Shown here: piece after piece, positions 47,472 to 55,342 of the stretch
Layout of the letters: the number at the start of each line of letters is the position of its first letter
How positions within the stretch are numbered: the stretch's first letter is position 1
From: Schleiferiaceae bacterium
Lineage (GTDB): Bacteria > Bacteroidota > Bacteroidia > Flavobacteriales > Schleiferiaceae
Direction: 5' to 3'
NCBI GenBank assembly: GCA_030829675.1
Contig: JAURAE010000001.1
Location: 1 to 64,000, forward strand
Length of the DNA stretch: 64,000 nt
Translations under genes and position numbers: made by a program
Notes under the pieces: generated by a model
Database searches by the model: none
What the model was told of the DNA's origin: nothing
Seen by the model: only the letters and a program-made list of their open reading frames with translations

Positions 47472-47856
47472 ATGCATATGCAATTTCCAGATAACTTAAA
47501 GTACTCAAAGGACCACGAGTGGATCCGCGTTGAAGGCGATGAAGCCTATGTTGGTATTACGGCTTTCGCTGCCGGCGAGCTTGGTGATATCGTTTTCGTT
47601 GATGTTGATACAGAAGGCGAATCTTTAGATAAAGACGAAGTGTTCGGTTCAGTAGAGGCAGTCAAAACTGTATCAGATCTGTTCTTGCCAGTGAGTGGTG
47701 AAGTCTTGGAATTCAACGAGAGCGTTGGAAGATGCTCCTGAATCTGTCAATGACGATCCTTACGGCGACGGATGGATGGTGAAAATTAAAATTGCGGATG
47801 CTTCGGAACTAGACGGCCTTATGGATGCCGCTGCGTACGAAGCAATGCTTGGATAA
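47472..47856 (+). pseudogene. gcvH: Glycine cleavage system H protein, interrupted by a one-base frameshift
   Basis: H protein carries the lipoyl arm of the glycine cleavage system. From ATG 47472 (or 47478) the frame reads a normal H protein through the lipoylation site [11 protein letters not shown] (Lys65 from the first ATG) to EFNES, then goes out of frame and stops at 47741 after 89 residues. Skipping one base near 47724 restores the expected [19 protein letters not shown] and continues to a TAA at 47854-47856, giving a full-length protein of about 127 residues. The downstream part is intact with no other damage, so this is either a very recent mutation or a sequencing/assembly error. 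The vanZ-like gene follows three bases later. Confidence 0.9.
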
Positions 47857-47859
47857 GCC

Positions 47860-48237
47860 ATGCGCAATCCTTGGATATACAGAGCCCCAGCATTTGCATG
47901 GGGCTTTTTAATTATCTACCTGAGCCTCGCGCCGGTTCAAGACCTCGGCCCCGGATGGGAGTTGAATGTTTCAGATAAATTAGCACACGGTGTGCTCTAT
48001 TTTACTTGGGTGGTGCTATTGTACTTCGGCACTTCTAGAGCCTATCAAAAACCGGTGAGCCGACATAAAATGGTCTTTTATTGGGTAGCGGCAGTGCTCT
48101 TTGGGGCCGGCATCGAACTCGCGCAAGGTTGGATGTCTTACGGCCGCAGTGCAGATGCCCTAGATGCTCTGGCCAACACCGGCGGTGCAATCATTGCAAT
48201 TGTAGGGAGCCGATTCCTTCACAAATTCTTGGCATAG
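47860..48237 (+). CDS. VanZ-like family membrane protein
   Basis: 125 residues, about four transmembrane helices. Seen: SDKLAHGVLYFTWVVLL and IELAQGWMSYGRSADALDALANTGGA, which match the VanZ-like family motif (lower-case role unknown; VanZ itself affects teicoplanin resistance, but most family members are not resistance proteins). Three bases after gcvH, the usual position in Flavobacteriia. Confidence 0.85.
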   Translation: MRNPWIYRAPAFAWGFLIIYLSLAPVQDLGPGWELNVSDKLAHGVLYFTWVVLLYFGTSRAYQKPVSRHKMVFYWVAAVLFGAGIELAQGWMSYGRSADALDALANTGGAIIAIVGSRFLHKFLA

Positions 48238-48278
48238 TTTTTTGAGTAGACTAAGTGAACCCCTTAAATCACTTGGTT

Positions 48279-48998
48279 ATGAAAACGAGAAATACCAACC
48301 CTAACCCCTCAACGCTTGAAGCAAAAAGACCATTGTTTTTCTTGGTCGGACTGTCCTTGTCTTTGCTGACAGTATACACTGCTTTCGAAATGAACTTTGC
48401 CCAAGCTGAGATGCCAGATTTCAGTGATGATGGAGGATTTACGGAAGAAATTGATTGGACTGTACCTGTGACGGTGATGCGTGCACCAGAGGCTCCTTCG
48501 AAGCCGAGGACGATGCCAAAGTTTAACCCGAACGAGTTTACAGTCATCGATAACAATGCAGCCTTACCAAACCTCGTTGCAGAGTGGAATACAGCCACCA
48601 TAGATGATGGACTAGAGGTAATCATTGATCCTGATCCGATAGAGGTTTTTACTTTTACGCAAGTAGAAAGTATGCCTGTGTTTGCGGGTTGTGAAGAGGC
48701 GCTGACCAACGACGAAAGATATGCCTGTATGAATAGCCAATTAATGGCCTATGTTTCTTCGAATTTTGAGGTGACCGAACGCATGATTCAATTCAGCCGT
48801 GGCGAAAAGCTATTTGTCGAATTCATCATTGAAAAGAGCGGCGAAGTACGCAATGCCACGATCGTTCGTGGCGAAGACGAGCTCATCGCGGAAGAAGCGT
48901 TGCGCGTGGTAAAATCACTGCCTCGATTCACTCCGGCTAAAATGAATGGAAAGCCCGTACGTATGTCGTATATTTTGCCCATTAATGTAAAGTTCTAA
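48279..48998 (+). CDS. TonB family energy transducer, first of three
   Basis: 239 residues from ATG 48279 (upstream in-frame ATG at 48255 gives a poorer N-terminus). One N-terminal helix at about 18-36, a linker with few prolines (EAPSKPRTMPK), a conserved pair of cysteines in VFAGCEEALTNDERYACM, and a C-terminal TonB domain (GEKLFVEFIIEKSGEV ... RFTPAKMNGKPVRMSYILPI). The short, proline-poor linker would span the periplasm less well than in the third copy. Confidence 0.87.
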   Translation: MKTRNTNPNPSTLEAKRPLFFLVGLSLSLLTVYTAFEMNFAQAEMPDFSDDGGFTEEIDWTVPVTVMRAPEAPSKPRTMPKFNPNEFTVIDNNAALPNLVAEWNTATIDDGLEVIIDPDPIEVFTFTQVESMPVFAGCEEALTNDERYACMNSQLMAYVSSNFEVTERMIQFSRGEKLFVEFIIEKSGEVRNATIVRGEDELIAEEALRVVKSLPRFTPAKMNGKPVRMSYILPINVKF

Positions 48999-49002
48999 AC
49001 GC

Positions 49003-49422
49003 ATGTTCATTCGTTCCCTTCTAGCATCGGCTTTTTTATCATTGTCATTGCCTTTGATGGCACAGTCTGCCGATCTTATCCATGAGACCCAGACCTTGCC
49101 AGTGTTCGAAACTTGCGCACACATTCAAGGCGATCAAAGCGAGCAACAGGTTTGCTTCAAGAGATTTGTGATGAATCACCTGATGAATGAGCTGAAATGG
49201 CCGGAAGGACTGAAGGAAAATGGAAAGGTATTTGTCGAGCTAAAATTTGACGCTTCGGGTCATTTAGCTGAGGTCAATAGCCTGCGTTCGTATGATGATT
49301 TGGCCAAGGAAGAAGCATTGCGTGCGATGCGTACTCTACCTGATCCCATTCGTCCAGGGACTTTAGGTGGAGAGGCTGCTCCGGTGAGCGTGGTTGTACC
49401 CGTTATGTTTACCCGTAATTGA
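49003..49422 (+). CDS. TonB C-terminal-like domain protein without a membrane anchor
   Basis: 139 residues. It has a cleavable signal peptide (ends near LMAQS) in place of a transmembrane anchor and linker, followed directly by the cysteine pair (VFETCAHIQGDQSEQQVCF) and a TonB-like C-terminal domain (GKVFVELKFDASGHLAEV). As an unanchored domain it could not transmit force from ExbBD; a competitive or regulatory role is inference. Five bases after the previous gene. Confidence 0.8.
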   Translation: MFIRSLLASAFLSLSLPLMAQSADLIHETQTLPVFETCAHIQGDQSEQQVCFKRFVMNHLMNELKWPEGLKENGKVFVELKFDASGHLAEVNSLRSYDDLAKEEALRAMRTLPDPIRPGTLGGEAAPVSVVVPVMFTRN

Positions 49423-49485
49423 CCCTAAATTCATATTGCGCGACCGATACTTTTAGTTATTTTAGCGCCTCAATAGTTCGAGTTC

Positions 49486-50193
49486 ATGAAAACAAGAAAG
49501 ACAATAAAAGCAGATGCGGAAAATAAGAAGAGTCTCTTCTTATTGATCGGTTTGACTGCTTCGCTTGCCATGACTTTGTTCTTTTTAGAGCTTAAGTCAT
49601 ACGAAAGCGGCCCTGGTGATTTGGGTACCATGTCATACGATGATGAAGATGAAATCGCCATCATTACTAACCGTACGCCACCTCCGCCACCTCCACCTCC
49701 GCCACCGGCACCGCCAGAGGTAATCCAGATTGTGGAGGATGATTTGGAGATTGAAGAGGTTGAATTCGAATCTACGGAAACCGACGAGAGCGAGGTCATC
49801 GAGATCGTTGAAGAAGTTCCAGAAGAAGAGGATGAGATTTTCAACTTTGCGGTTGTTGAGAACAAGCCTATTTACCCAGGCTGTGAGAACTTGGCGACAG
49901 AAGATGAGAAATTCATGTGTTTCAATCAGAATATCATGTCGCACATTGGCAAGAACTTTGACTTCCCTGAATTGGCCCGTCAAATGGGTATCCAAGGGAA
50001 AGTATATGTGAACTTCGTCATTGAGAAAAACGGTAAAGTGAGCAATGTAACCATTGCACGTGGAGTGGACCAGCTCATCGATGATGAGGCCATTCGTGTG
50101 ATCAAGTTACTGCCTAAGTTTACCCCGGCAAAGCAGCGCGGTAAGCCTGTACGTATGCAGTACACGGTGCCGATCAACGCGAGATTGCAATAA
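49486..50193 (+). CDS. TonB family energy transducer, third copy with polyproline linker
   Basis: 235 residues. N-terminal helix at about 16-34, ten consecutive prolines at 65-74 (with PAPP after), a very acidic stretch (about 80-115), the cysteine pair in IYPGCENLATEDEKFMCF, and a TonB C-terminal domain (GKVYVNFVIEKNGKVSNVTIARGV). The best candidate for a working TonB that contacts TonB-dependent transporters. No ExbB or ExbD in the window. A terminator follows. Confidence 0.88.
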   Translation: MKTRKTIKADAENKKSLFLLIGLTASLAMTLFFLELKSYESGPGDLGTMSYDDEDEIAIITNRTPPPPPPPPPPAPPEVIQIVEDDLEIEEVEFESTETDESEVIEIVEEVPEEEDEIFNFAVVENKPIYPGCENLATEDEKFMCFNQNIMSHIGKNFDFPELARQMGIQGKVYVNFVIEKNGKVSNVTIARGVDQLIDDEAIRVIKLLPKFTPAKQRGKPVRMQYTVPINARLQ

Positions 50194-50213
50194 TCAAAAG
50201 AATTCCTTCAGAG

Positions 50214-50240
50214 CCCGGGCGTTGCCCGGGTTTTGTTTTT
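50214..50240 (+). terminator. Terminator after the TonB cluster
   Basis: CCCGGGC-GTT-GCCCGGG then TTTTGTTTTT. Confidence 0.9.
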
Positions 50241-50255
50241 AGAACATAGTCCATC

Positions 50256-51053
50256 ATGTCCATAGACCTCCAAACAAACAAGCTTATTGCTGCTCAAGCA
50301 GCATTGGACGGCGGTGCCGCCATTCTTGATGTATACAATAACGAAGAAACCCAAGTAGAGATCAAGGGGGACGATAGCCCTTTGACCCAAGCGGACTTGA
50401 AAAGCAATGCTGCCATCATGGAGCACTTGAATAAGACGAGCTATTGGGTGTTGAGTGAGGAAGGCAAACACATGGAATATGCAGACCGAAAGGACATTAG
50501 TACCATGTGGATTGTCGATCCCCTCGACGGTACGAAGGAATTCATCAAGCGCAATGGCGAGTTCACTGTGAATGTCGCCTTGATTCAAGATGGTGCCCCG
50601 GTTTTAGGTGCTGTATATGTTCCTGTAACCGGAGAACTGTATTTAGGTGTGGTAGGTCAAAGCGCTAAGAAATACCACTTCGATGCAGGAGCTACACTGG
50701 ACCAAAGCGACCTAAATGGAGGCATTGCATTACCAGTGGCTATGGATAGACCTTTTACAGCCGTAGGTTCGAGATCACACATGAATGAGGAGACTTCTAA
50801 TTTCTTAGAGCAATACCGCCAAGAGCATGGTGCGGTGGAAATCATGAGCAAGGGTTCGAGTCTGAAAATGTGTATGGTTGCTGAAGGTTTGGCGGATGTG
50901 TATCCGCGTTTTGCGCCTACTATGGAGTGGGATACCGCAGCTGGGCAGGCAGTGGTGGAAGCAGCTGGTTTCCAGATGGTCACTAAGGATGAGCGCACCC
51001 CTTTGAAGTACAATAAAGAGAACTTGTTGAACCCATATTTTATAGTGCTGTAG
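50256..51053 (+). CDS. cysQ: 3'(2'),5'-bisphosphate nucleotidase
   Basis: Hydrolyses 3'-phosphoadenosine 5'-phosphate to AMP, a by-product of sulfate assimilation. 265 residues, Mg-dependent inositol-monophosphatase fold. Seen: DSPLTQADLKSN, LSEEGK, the metal site VDPLDGTKEF and the second motif MEWDTAAGQAV. Single gene after a terminator. Sulfate assimilation genes are not in the window. Confidence 0.93.
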   Translation: MSIDLQTNKLIAAQAALDGGAAILDVYNNEETQVEIKGDDSPLTQADLKSNAAIMEHLNKTSYWVLSEEGKHMEYADRKDISTMWIVDPLDGTKEFIKRNGEFTVNVALIQDGAPVLGAVYVPVTGELYLGVVGQSAKKYHFDAGATLDQSDLNGGIALPVAMDRPFTAVGSRSHMNEETSNFLEQYRQEHGAVEIMSKGSSLKMCMVAEGLADVYPRFAPTMEWDTAAGQAVVEAAGFQMVTKDERTPLKYNKENLLNPYFIVL

Positions 51054-51079
51054 TACCTGCTGATTCCCGTTTCAGGTAG

Positions 51080-51087
51080 TATCTTTG
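51080..51087 (+). promoter_or_regulatory. Bacteroidota -7 promoter element for the oxidase assembly operon
   Basis: TATCTTTG, exact TAnnTTTG, ending six bases before ATG 51094. Transcription would be expected to start at about 51091-51094, so the message has almost no leader. Confidence 0.65.
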
Positions 51088-51093
51088 CGCTCC

Positions 51094-51990
51094 ATGATGT
51101 CCCCTAATACACTTTCCACATCCGTAGAGACTTCCTTTGTCAAGGAGGTAATTCGCCTTGGCAAACTTCGCTTGAGTACGTCGGTAGTGTTTTCTTCGGT
51201 GGCTGGGTATATACTTGGTTTTACCACATTTAATTGGACTCACTTTATCCTCCTAATCATAGGTGGAATCACAGTAGTGGCAGCTTCGAATGCGTTGAAC
51301 CAGATGTATGAGAAGGATCGCGATGCGTTGATGAATCGCACGAAGAATCGACCTTTACCATTGGGTACTTTGAGTATGCGTCAGGCTTGGATAGTTTCAT
51401 TGGTGTTGTTATTGGTTGGCCTCACTGCTCTGTACTATATCAATCCCATGACTTCTTATTTTGGAGCACTAAGTGTTGTGCTTTACGCCGTGGTTTATAC
51501 GCCATTGAAGGCGCGAACGCCTATGGCGGTTTTCGTCGGGGCCTTCCCGGGAGCTATACCATATATGCTCGGTTGGGTTGCGGCTCGAAATGATTTTGAT
51601 ATTGAAACGGGTACACTTTTCGCACAACAGTTTTTCTGGCAATTCCCGCATTTCTGGGCAATCGCTTGGTTCTCATACGATGATTACGCCAAGGCAGGCT
51701 ATTACCTACTTCCTTCACGTCACAAGGACCGTAGTTCGCAATTGTTTATCATAGTCTATACCCTTTGGATGATCGCTGTAGGGATATTGCCGGCCTTTGG
51801 TATTACCGGTGAATTGACCTTGTCGCCGGTAGGTGCGGTTTTGGTCGGCTCGCTTGGACTTTGGGTGTTGCGTCAAGCATTTCTCCTGCTGAATGAAGCA
51901 GAAGATAAGGTAGCTCGAAAACTAATGTTCAGTAGCATTGGTTATCTCACTGGAATGCAGATCATTTATATCATTGACCGATTTATTTAA
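51094..51990 (+). CDS. cyoE: Heme O synthase (protoheme IX farnesyltransferase)
   Basis: Adds a farnesyl group to heme B for cytochrome oxidase. About 298 residues from ATG 51094 (ATG 51097 is equally possible), with eight to nine helices. Seen: NALNQMYEKDRDALMNRTKN, the isoprenyl-diphosphate-binding motif, and PHFWAIAWFSYDDY. First gene of the operon that completes the oxidase of the act-cox operon; the next gene overlaps by one base (TAATG). Confidence 0.94.
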   Translation: MMSPNTLSTSVETSFVKEVIRLGKLRLSTSVVFSSVAGYILGFTTFNWTHFILLIIGGITVVAASNALNQMYEKDRDALMNRTKNRPLPLGTLSMRQAWIVSLVLLLVGLTALYYINPMTSYFGALSVVLYAVVYTPLKARTPMAVFVGAFPGAIPYMLGWVAARNDFDIETGTLFAQQFFWQFPHFWAIAWFSYDDYAKAGYYLLPSRHKDRSSQLFIIVYTLWMIAVGILPAFGITGELTLSPVGAVLVGSLGLWVLRQAFLLLNEAEDKVARKLMFSSIGYLTGMQIIYIIDRFI

Positions 51991-52568
51991 TGGAAACGCT
52001 TCAACAACAAAGAAAAAGAGCTTCTAAGCCGCTATTGTGGATAGGTATTGGTAGCATTATTATGGCCTTCGCCGGCATGACCTCAGGATATGTCGTAAGC
52101 CGAACCACTCTGGTGGCTAATGAGCAATGGATCACCTTCGCGTTGCCGCCAGCTTTTGTGTATAGCACCATCGTGATGCTATTATCATCGGCTATTTTTT
52201 GGTGGGGTAAGCGTGCATTCAGCAAGGGTAATGTAAAAATCTTGACGCCAACTTTAGGGGCAGTATTGATTTTAGGTCTCCTTTTTATGTGGTTACAAGC
52301 AGAGGCTTGGGGCCAATTAATGGCTGAGAATATCATTTTTGCAGGGGCTCAATCGCATCCATCTGGCTCTTGGGTCTATGCTATTTTCCTCTTCCACGCA
52401 GTACACGTTTTGGGAGGAATTGTGGCTTTGATTAGAACACTTATTCGCTCATTAATAGGTCGTTATACTGTAGAGGATTACCACGGTGTCGACCTCACTG
52501 CTATTTATTGGCATTTTGTGGACCTATTGTGGGTGTATTTGTATGTCTTTTTAAGCGTTATGCGTTAA
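51990..52568 (+). CDS. Cytochrome c oxidase subunit III, small form
   Basis: 192 residues with five helices. Seen: FAGMTSGYVVSR, LFHAVHVLGGIVAL and YWHFVDLLWVYLYV, all typical of subunit III in its shorter form. It shares one base with the heme O synthase stop. A second, longer subunit III follows 29 bases later, a pairing common in Bacteroidota. Confidence 0.88.
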   Translation: METLQQQRKRASKPLLWIGIGSIIMAFAGMTSGYVVSRTTLVANEQWITFALPPAFVYSTIVMLLSSAIFWWGKRAFSKGNVKILTPTLGAVLILGLLFMWLQAEAWGQLMAENIIFAGAQSHPSGSWVYAIFLFHAVHVLGGIVALIRTLIRSLIGRYTVEDYHGVDLTAIYWHFVDLLWVYLYVFLSVMR

Positions 52569-52573
52569 ATTTG
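52566..52573 (+). promoter_or_regulatory. Possible internal -7 element before the long subunit III gene
   Basis: TAAATTTG, exact TAnnTTTG, straddling the stop of the small subunit III gene and 24 bases before ATG 52598. It may allow separate expression of the downstream genes. Confidence 0.45.
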
Positions 52574-52597
52574 CTCAAACTTTGAAAACTATCCGTT

Positions 52598-53515
52598 ATG
52601 GCTTCGACCGCTGAAATGAAGGAAGAAAACCACTGGGGCGGTGCCTCTAGACCTCTAGGCGCTCGCTATGGAAAACTAATGATGTGGTTTTTCTTGCTTT
52701 CTGATGCATTAACCTTCTCAGGATTCTTGACTGCTTATGGTTTAATGCGTTTCAAGTATGAAAAGACTTGGCCTATCGCTGAGAACGTGTTCACACACTT
52801 CCCAGGTATAGAAGGCGACCAACCATTGCTTTATGTTGCATTAATGACATTCATTTTGATTATGTCATCTGTAACCATGGTATTGGCAGTAAATGCTGGA
52901 GAGAAAATGAACCGCGGCGCGGTAACGAACTGGATGCTTTTGACCATCATCGGGGGTCTGATCTTCGTAGGTTCTCAAGCTTGGGAATGGTACCACTTTA
53001 TTTCAGGTGATACCGGAGCAATTGAAACAGATCATGCAGAAATTTTGCACGTCTACAATGAAGAAGGCGAGCGCTTGAGCTTCAGCCAACTAGTACATGG
53101 CATGGAAAATGGCCACGCGAGCAATCATGGTGAAACTTTCACTAAGGAAGAGGTGTTGAGCGCACTGAAAGCCAATACTACGTACTACTTACAAGAGCCA
53201 GGAAAGGCGGGTGAGAAATTTGACCATGTCGCTTCTGTAAACTTCTTGGAGCAAGGCGATATCGTACAAGGTGCGAACATGACTCACAACGAGTACGGCC
53301 GCAAGCAGTTTGCGAACTTCTTCTTCTTCATCACTGGTTTCCACGGATTCCACGTATTCTCTGGGGTAGTGATCAACTTTGTGATTTTCTACAACATCCT
53401 ACTAGGAACCTACGAGCGTAGAGGACATTACCGCATGGTAGAGAAGGTTGGTTTGTACTGGCACTTCGTTGACCTTGTTTGGGTATTCGTATTTACATTC
53501 TTCTATCTCGTCTAA
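52598..53515 (+). CDS. Cytochrome c oxidase subunit III, long form with a soluble insertion
   Basis: 305 residues. Same fold as the previous protein, with WYHFISGD and YWHFVDLVWVFVFTFFY, but with an insertion of about 90 hydrophilic residues (about 135-225, HAEILHVYNEEGERLSFSQL onward) between helices. This insertion probably protrudes from the membrane and might touch other subunits; its role is unknown to me. Followed by subunit IV after 11 bases. Confidence 0.88.
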   Translation: MASTAEMKEENHWGGASRPLGARYGKLMMWFFLLSDALTFSGFLTAYGLMRFKYEKTWPIAENVFTHFPGIEGDQPLLYVALMTFILIMSSVTMVLAVNAGEKMNRGAVTNWMLLTIIGGLIFVGSQAWEWYHFISGDTGAIETDHAEILHVYNEEGERLSFSQLVHGMENGHASNHGETFTKEEVLSALKANTTYYLQEPGKAGEKFDHVASVNFLEQGDIVQGANMTHNEYGRKQFANFFFFITGFHGFHVFSGVVINFVIFYNILLGTYERRGHYRMVEKVGLYWHFVDLVWVFVFTFFYLV

Positions 53516-53526
53516 AACATACCGTC

Positions 53527-53835
53527 ATGGCAGAACACAATGGAACTTGGTGGATTTGGAAAGTATTCTGGATCCTTTTGATTGTCACTACTGTTGAAGT
53601 AGTGTTGGGTATTATCAAGCCGGAATTCATGTTGACCCAGGTAGCTGGAACGTCAATCTTGAACTACGTCTTCATCATCCTTACCATTTTTAAAGCGGCA
53701 TACATCGTTCAGGTGTTTATGCACGTGAAGTTTGAGAATAAGGCTATGAAGTACTCTTTGTACTTACCGACCTTGATTCTCATCCCGTATTTGACTTTTA
53801 TCTTGCTCACTGAAGGTTCATACTTGTTTCAGTAA
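53527..53835 (+). CDS. Cytochrome c oxidase subunit IV-like protein
   Basis: 102 residues, three predicted helices. Matches the prokaryotic COX4 family: WWIWKVFWILLIVTTVEVVLG and the second helix HVKFENKAMKYSLYLP. Small non-catalytic subunit. The start is at ATG 53527, the frame being open 16 codons earlier inside the previous gene. Its stop shares a base with the SCO start (TAATG). Confidence 0.88.
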   Translation: MAEHNGTWWIWKVFWILLIVTTVEVVLGIIKPEFMLTQVAGTSILNYVFIILTIFKAAYIVQVFMHVKFENKAMKYSLYLPTLILIPYLTFILLTEGSYLFQ

Positions 53836-54554
53836 TGGCAAATAAATCCCTATTCAACCGGGCAGTACTAATCAGTGTATTAGTGCTGCCCGCGTTGCTT
53901 TATCTCTTTTTTGTGTACGGCCAGAGTGAGGTGTTTTTCCAAACCCTTGACTATGTAGGTCCGGAGGAAGTAGTGGAAGTAGATGGCACCTTTGATACGG
54001 TCGCCTATCGCATTCCAAATTTCGAGTTATACGATGTGGACAGCAATGTTGTGAGCCGCGCCTCGTTGGATTCCAACATCTATGTGTTGAGCTTTTTCTT
54101 TGCGACCTGTCCGACCATCTGTCCTGCGATGAATTTCCATTTGAATGAAATTGAGAAAAGGTTCAAAGGGTATGACCAATTCAAATTAGTCAGCATCACC
54201 GTCGATCCTACAAAAGATACACCGGCGAAGCTCAAGCATTACCAGGAAGAGCGTAATTACAGCTCCTCCAAATGGACCTTCCTCACGGGGGATCAAGGGG
54301 CTATTTATGATTTGGCGAAAGGAGTGTACCTGAATGCCTTCGAGGATCAAACGGCAGAGGGTGGATTTTTACATAGTACTAGCGCTATATTGGTGGACTG
54401 GGACGGACACATTAGAAGCCGTATGGATGATCTTGGGAACATTGTAGGTTCTTATGATGTTTTAGAGGTAACCCAACTCAATCACCTAGAAGACGACATT
54501 AAAGTATTAATCGCGGAATACGAGCGCGATAAACACAACGCAAAAGATGAGTAA
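53835..54554 (+). CDS. SCO family copper chaperone
   Basis: Membrane-anchored thioredoxin-fold protein that delivers copper to CuA of subunit II. 239 residues, N-terminal helix at about 9-27. Seen: ATCPTICPAMN with copper ligands Cys92 and Cys96, and the third ligand His180 in FLHSTSAILVDWDG. Sits among oxidase genes as expected. Confidence 0.93.
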   Translation: MANKSLFNRAVLISVLVLPALLYLFFVYGQSEVFFQTLDYVGPEEVVEVDGTFDTVAYRIPNFELYDVDSNVVSRASLDSNIYVLSFFFATCPTICPAMNFHLNEIEKRFKGYDQFKLVSITVDPTKDTPAKLKHYQEERNYSSSKWTFLTGDQGAIYDLAKGVYLNAFEDQTAEGGFLHSTSAILVDWDGHIRSRMDDLGNIVGSYDVLEVTQLNHLEDDIKVLIAEYERDKHNAKDE

Positions 54555-55095
54555 TACGAACTCGGAAAAAACAATCATGAGAACCATCACTATTGTGAGT
54601 GTTCTTATCCCTGTGGCTGTAGCATTATTGATGATCATGCCGGCTTCTTGGAAGGCTGCCATGGGTATTGAAGAAAATAGCCAACTCAGCAGCTTGCCAT
54701 TATTCCATGCGGTATTGAACGGGAGCACCTTTGTGTTATTGGTTTTTGCGGGTATCGCAATCAAAAACAAAAAGATCGGTATTCATCGCACGTTCATGCT
54801 ATCGGCATTTGTATTGAGCAGCGTCTTTTTGATTTCCTATGTTATTTACCACATGACACATGAAAGTGCTCGTTTTGGAGGTGAAGGTGCCATTCGCATG
54901 GTGTATTTCTTCATCTTAATCTCGCACATCATTTTGAGTGTACCCGTCATTCCATTGGCGTTGCTCAGCATCTACCGCGGATGGACGAATAATATTGAGC
55001 GCCACAAGAAGGTGGTGAAATTCGCATATCCGGTGTGGTTGTACGTAGCCTCGACTGGTGTAATGGTGTATCTATTCATGCAACCCTATTATTGA
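54547..55095 (+). CDS. DUF420 domain membrane protein
   Basis: 182 residues, four to five helices. DUF420 proteins are found next to oxidase genes and are thought to help assembly, possibly with heme or copper; the biochemical role is not settled. Several histidines lie near helix ends (PLFHAVLNGST, KIGIHRTFMLSAF, VIYHMTHE). Overlaps SCO by eight bases and the next gene by one. Confidence 0.85.
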   Translation: MSNTNSEKTIMRTITIVSVLIPVAVALLMIMPASWKAAMGIEENSQLSSLPLFHAVLNGSTFVLLVFAGIAIKNKKIGIHRTFMLSAFVLSSVFLISYVIYHMTHESARFGGEGAIRMVYFFILISHIILSVPVIPLALLSIYRGWTNNIERHKKVVKFAYPVWLYVASTGVMVYLFMQPYY

Positions 55096-55310
55096 TGCGC
55101 AAACTACCCCTAATTCTACTTTTTCTTCTAGCCATCCCTTTTGTTGCGGATGCACAGTGCAGCATGTGTAAAGCAGTGGCAGAATCTGCAAATGATGGTG
55201 GTTTTGGGGCTGGATTGAACTATGGAATCATGTATTTAATGTTGTTTCCATATTTGATTATCAGCGGCATTGCGTACCGCTTATACCGCGCTAAAAAAGC
55301 CGCTAAATAG
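55095..55310 (+). CDS. Small CxxC membrane protein of unknown function
   Basis: 71 residues. Signal peptide then a short exposed part with CSMC (Cys22, Cys25) right after the likely cleavage site ADAQ, then AVAESANDGGFGAGLNYG, one transmembrane helix (about 45-62) and a basic tail. The start overlaps DUF420 stop (TGATG). I do not know a family name; its place behind SCO and DUF420 suggests a copper or thiol role in oxidase assembly. Confidence 0.72.
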   Translation: MRKLPLILLFLLAIPFVADAQCSMCKAVAESANDGGFGAGLNYGIMYLMLFPYLIISGIAYRLYRAKKAAK

Positions 55311-55342
55311 GTCGTATCTTCGGGTAGACCGCCAACCCTTAG

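Noticed and set aside
47720..47730. Programmed frameshift in gcvH
   Set aside because: No slippery heptamer, stem or known precedent for gcvH; an error or mutation is more likely.
47860..48237. VanZ-like protein as an antibiotic resistance gene
   Set aside because: It is a chromosomal family member in a conserved housekeeping position; no other van genes are present.
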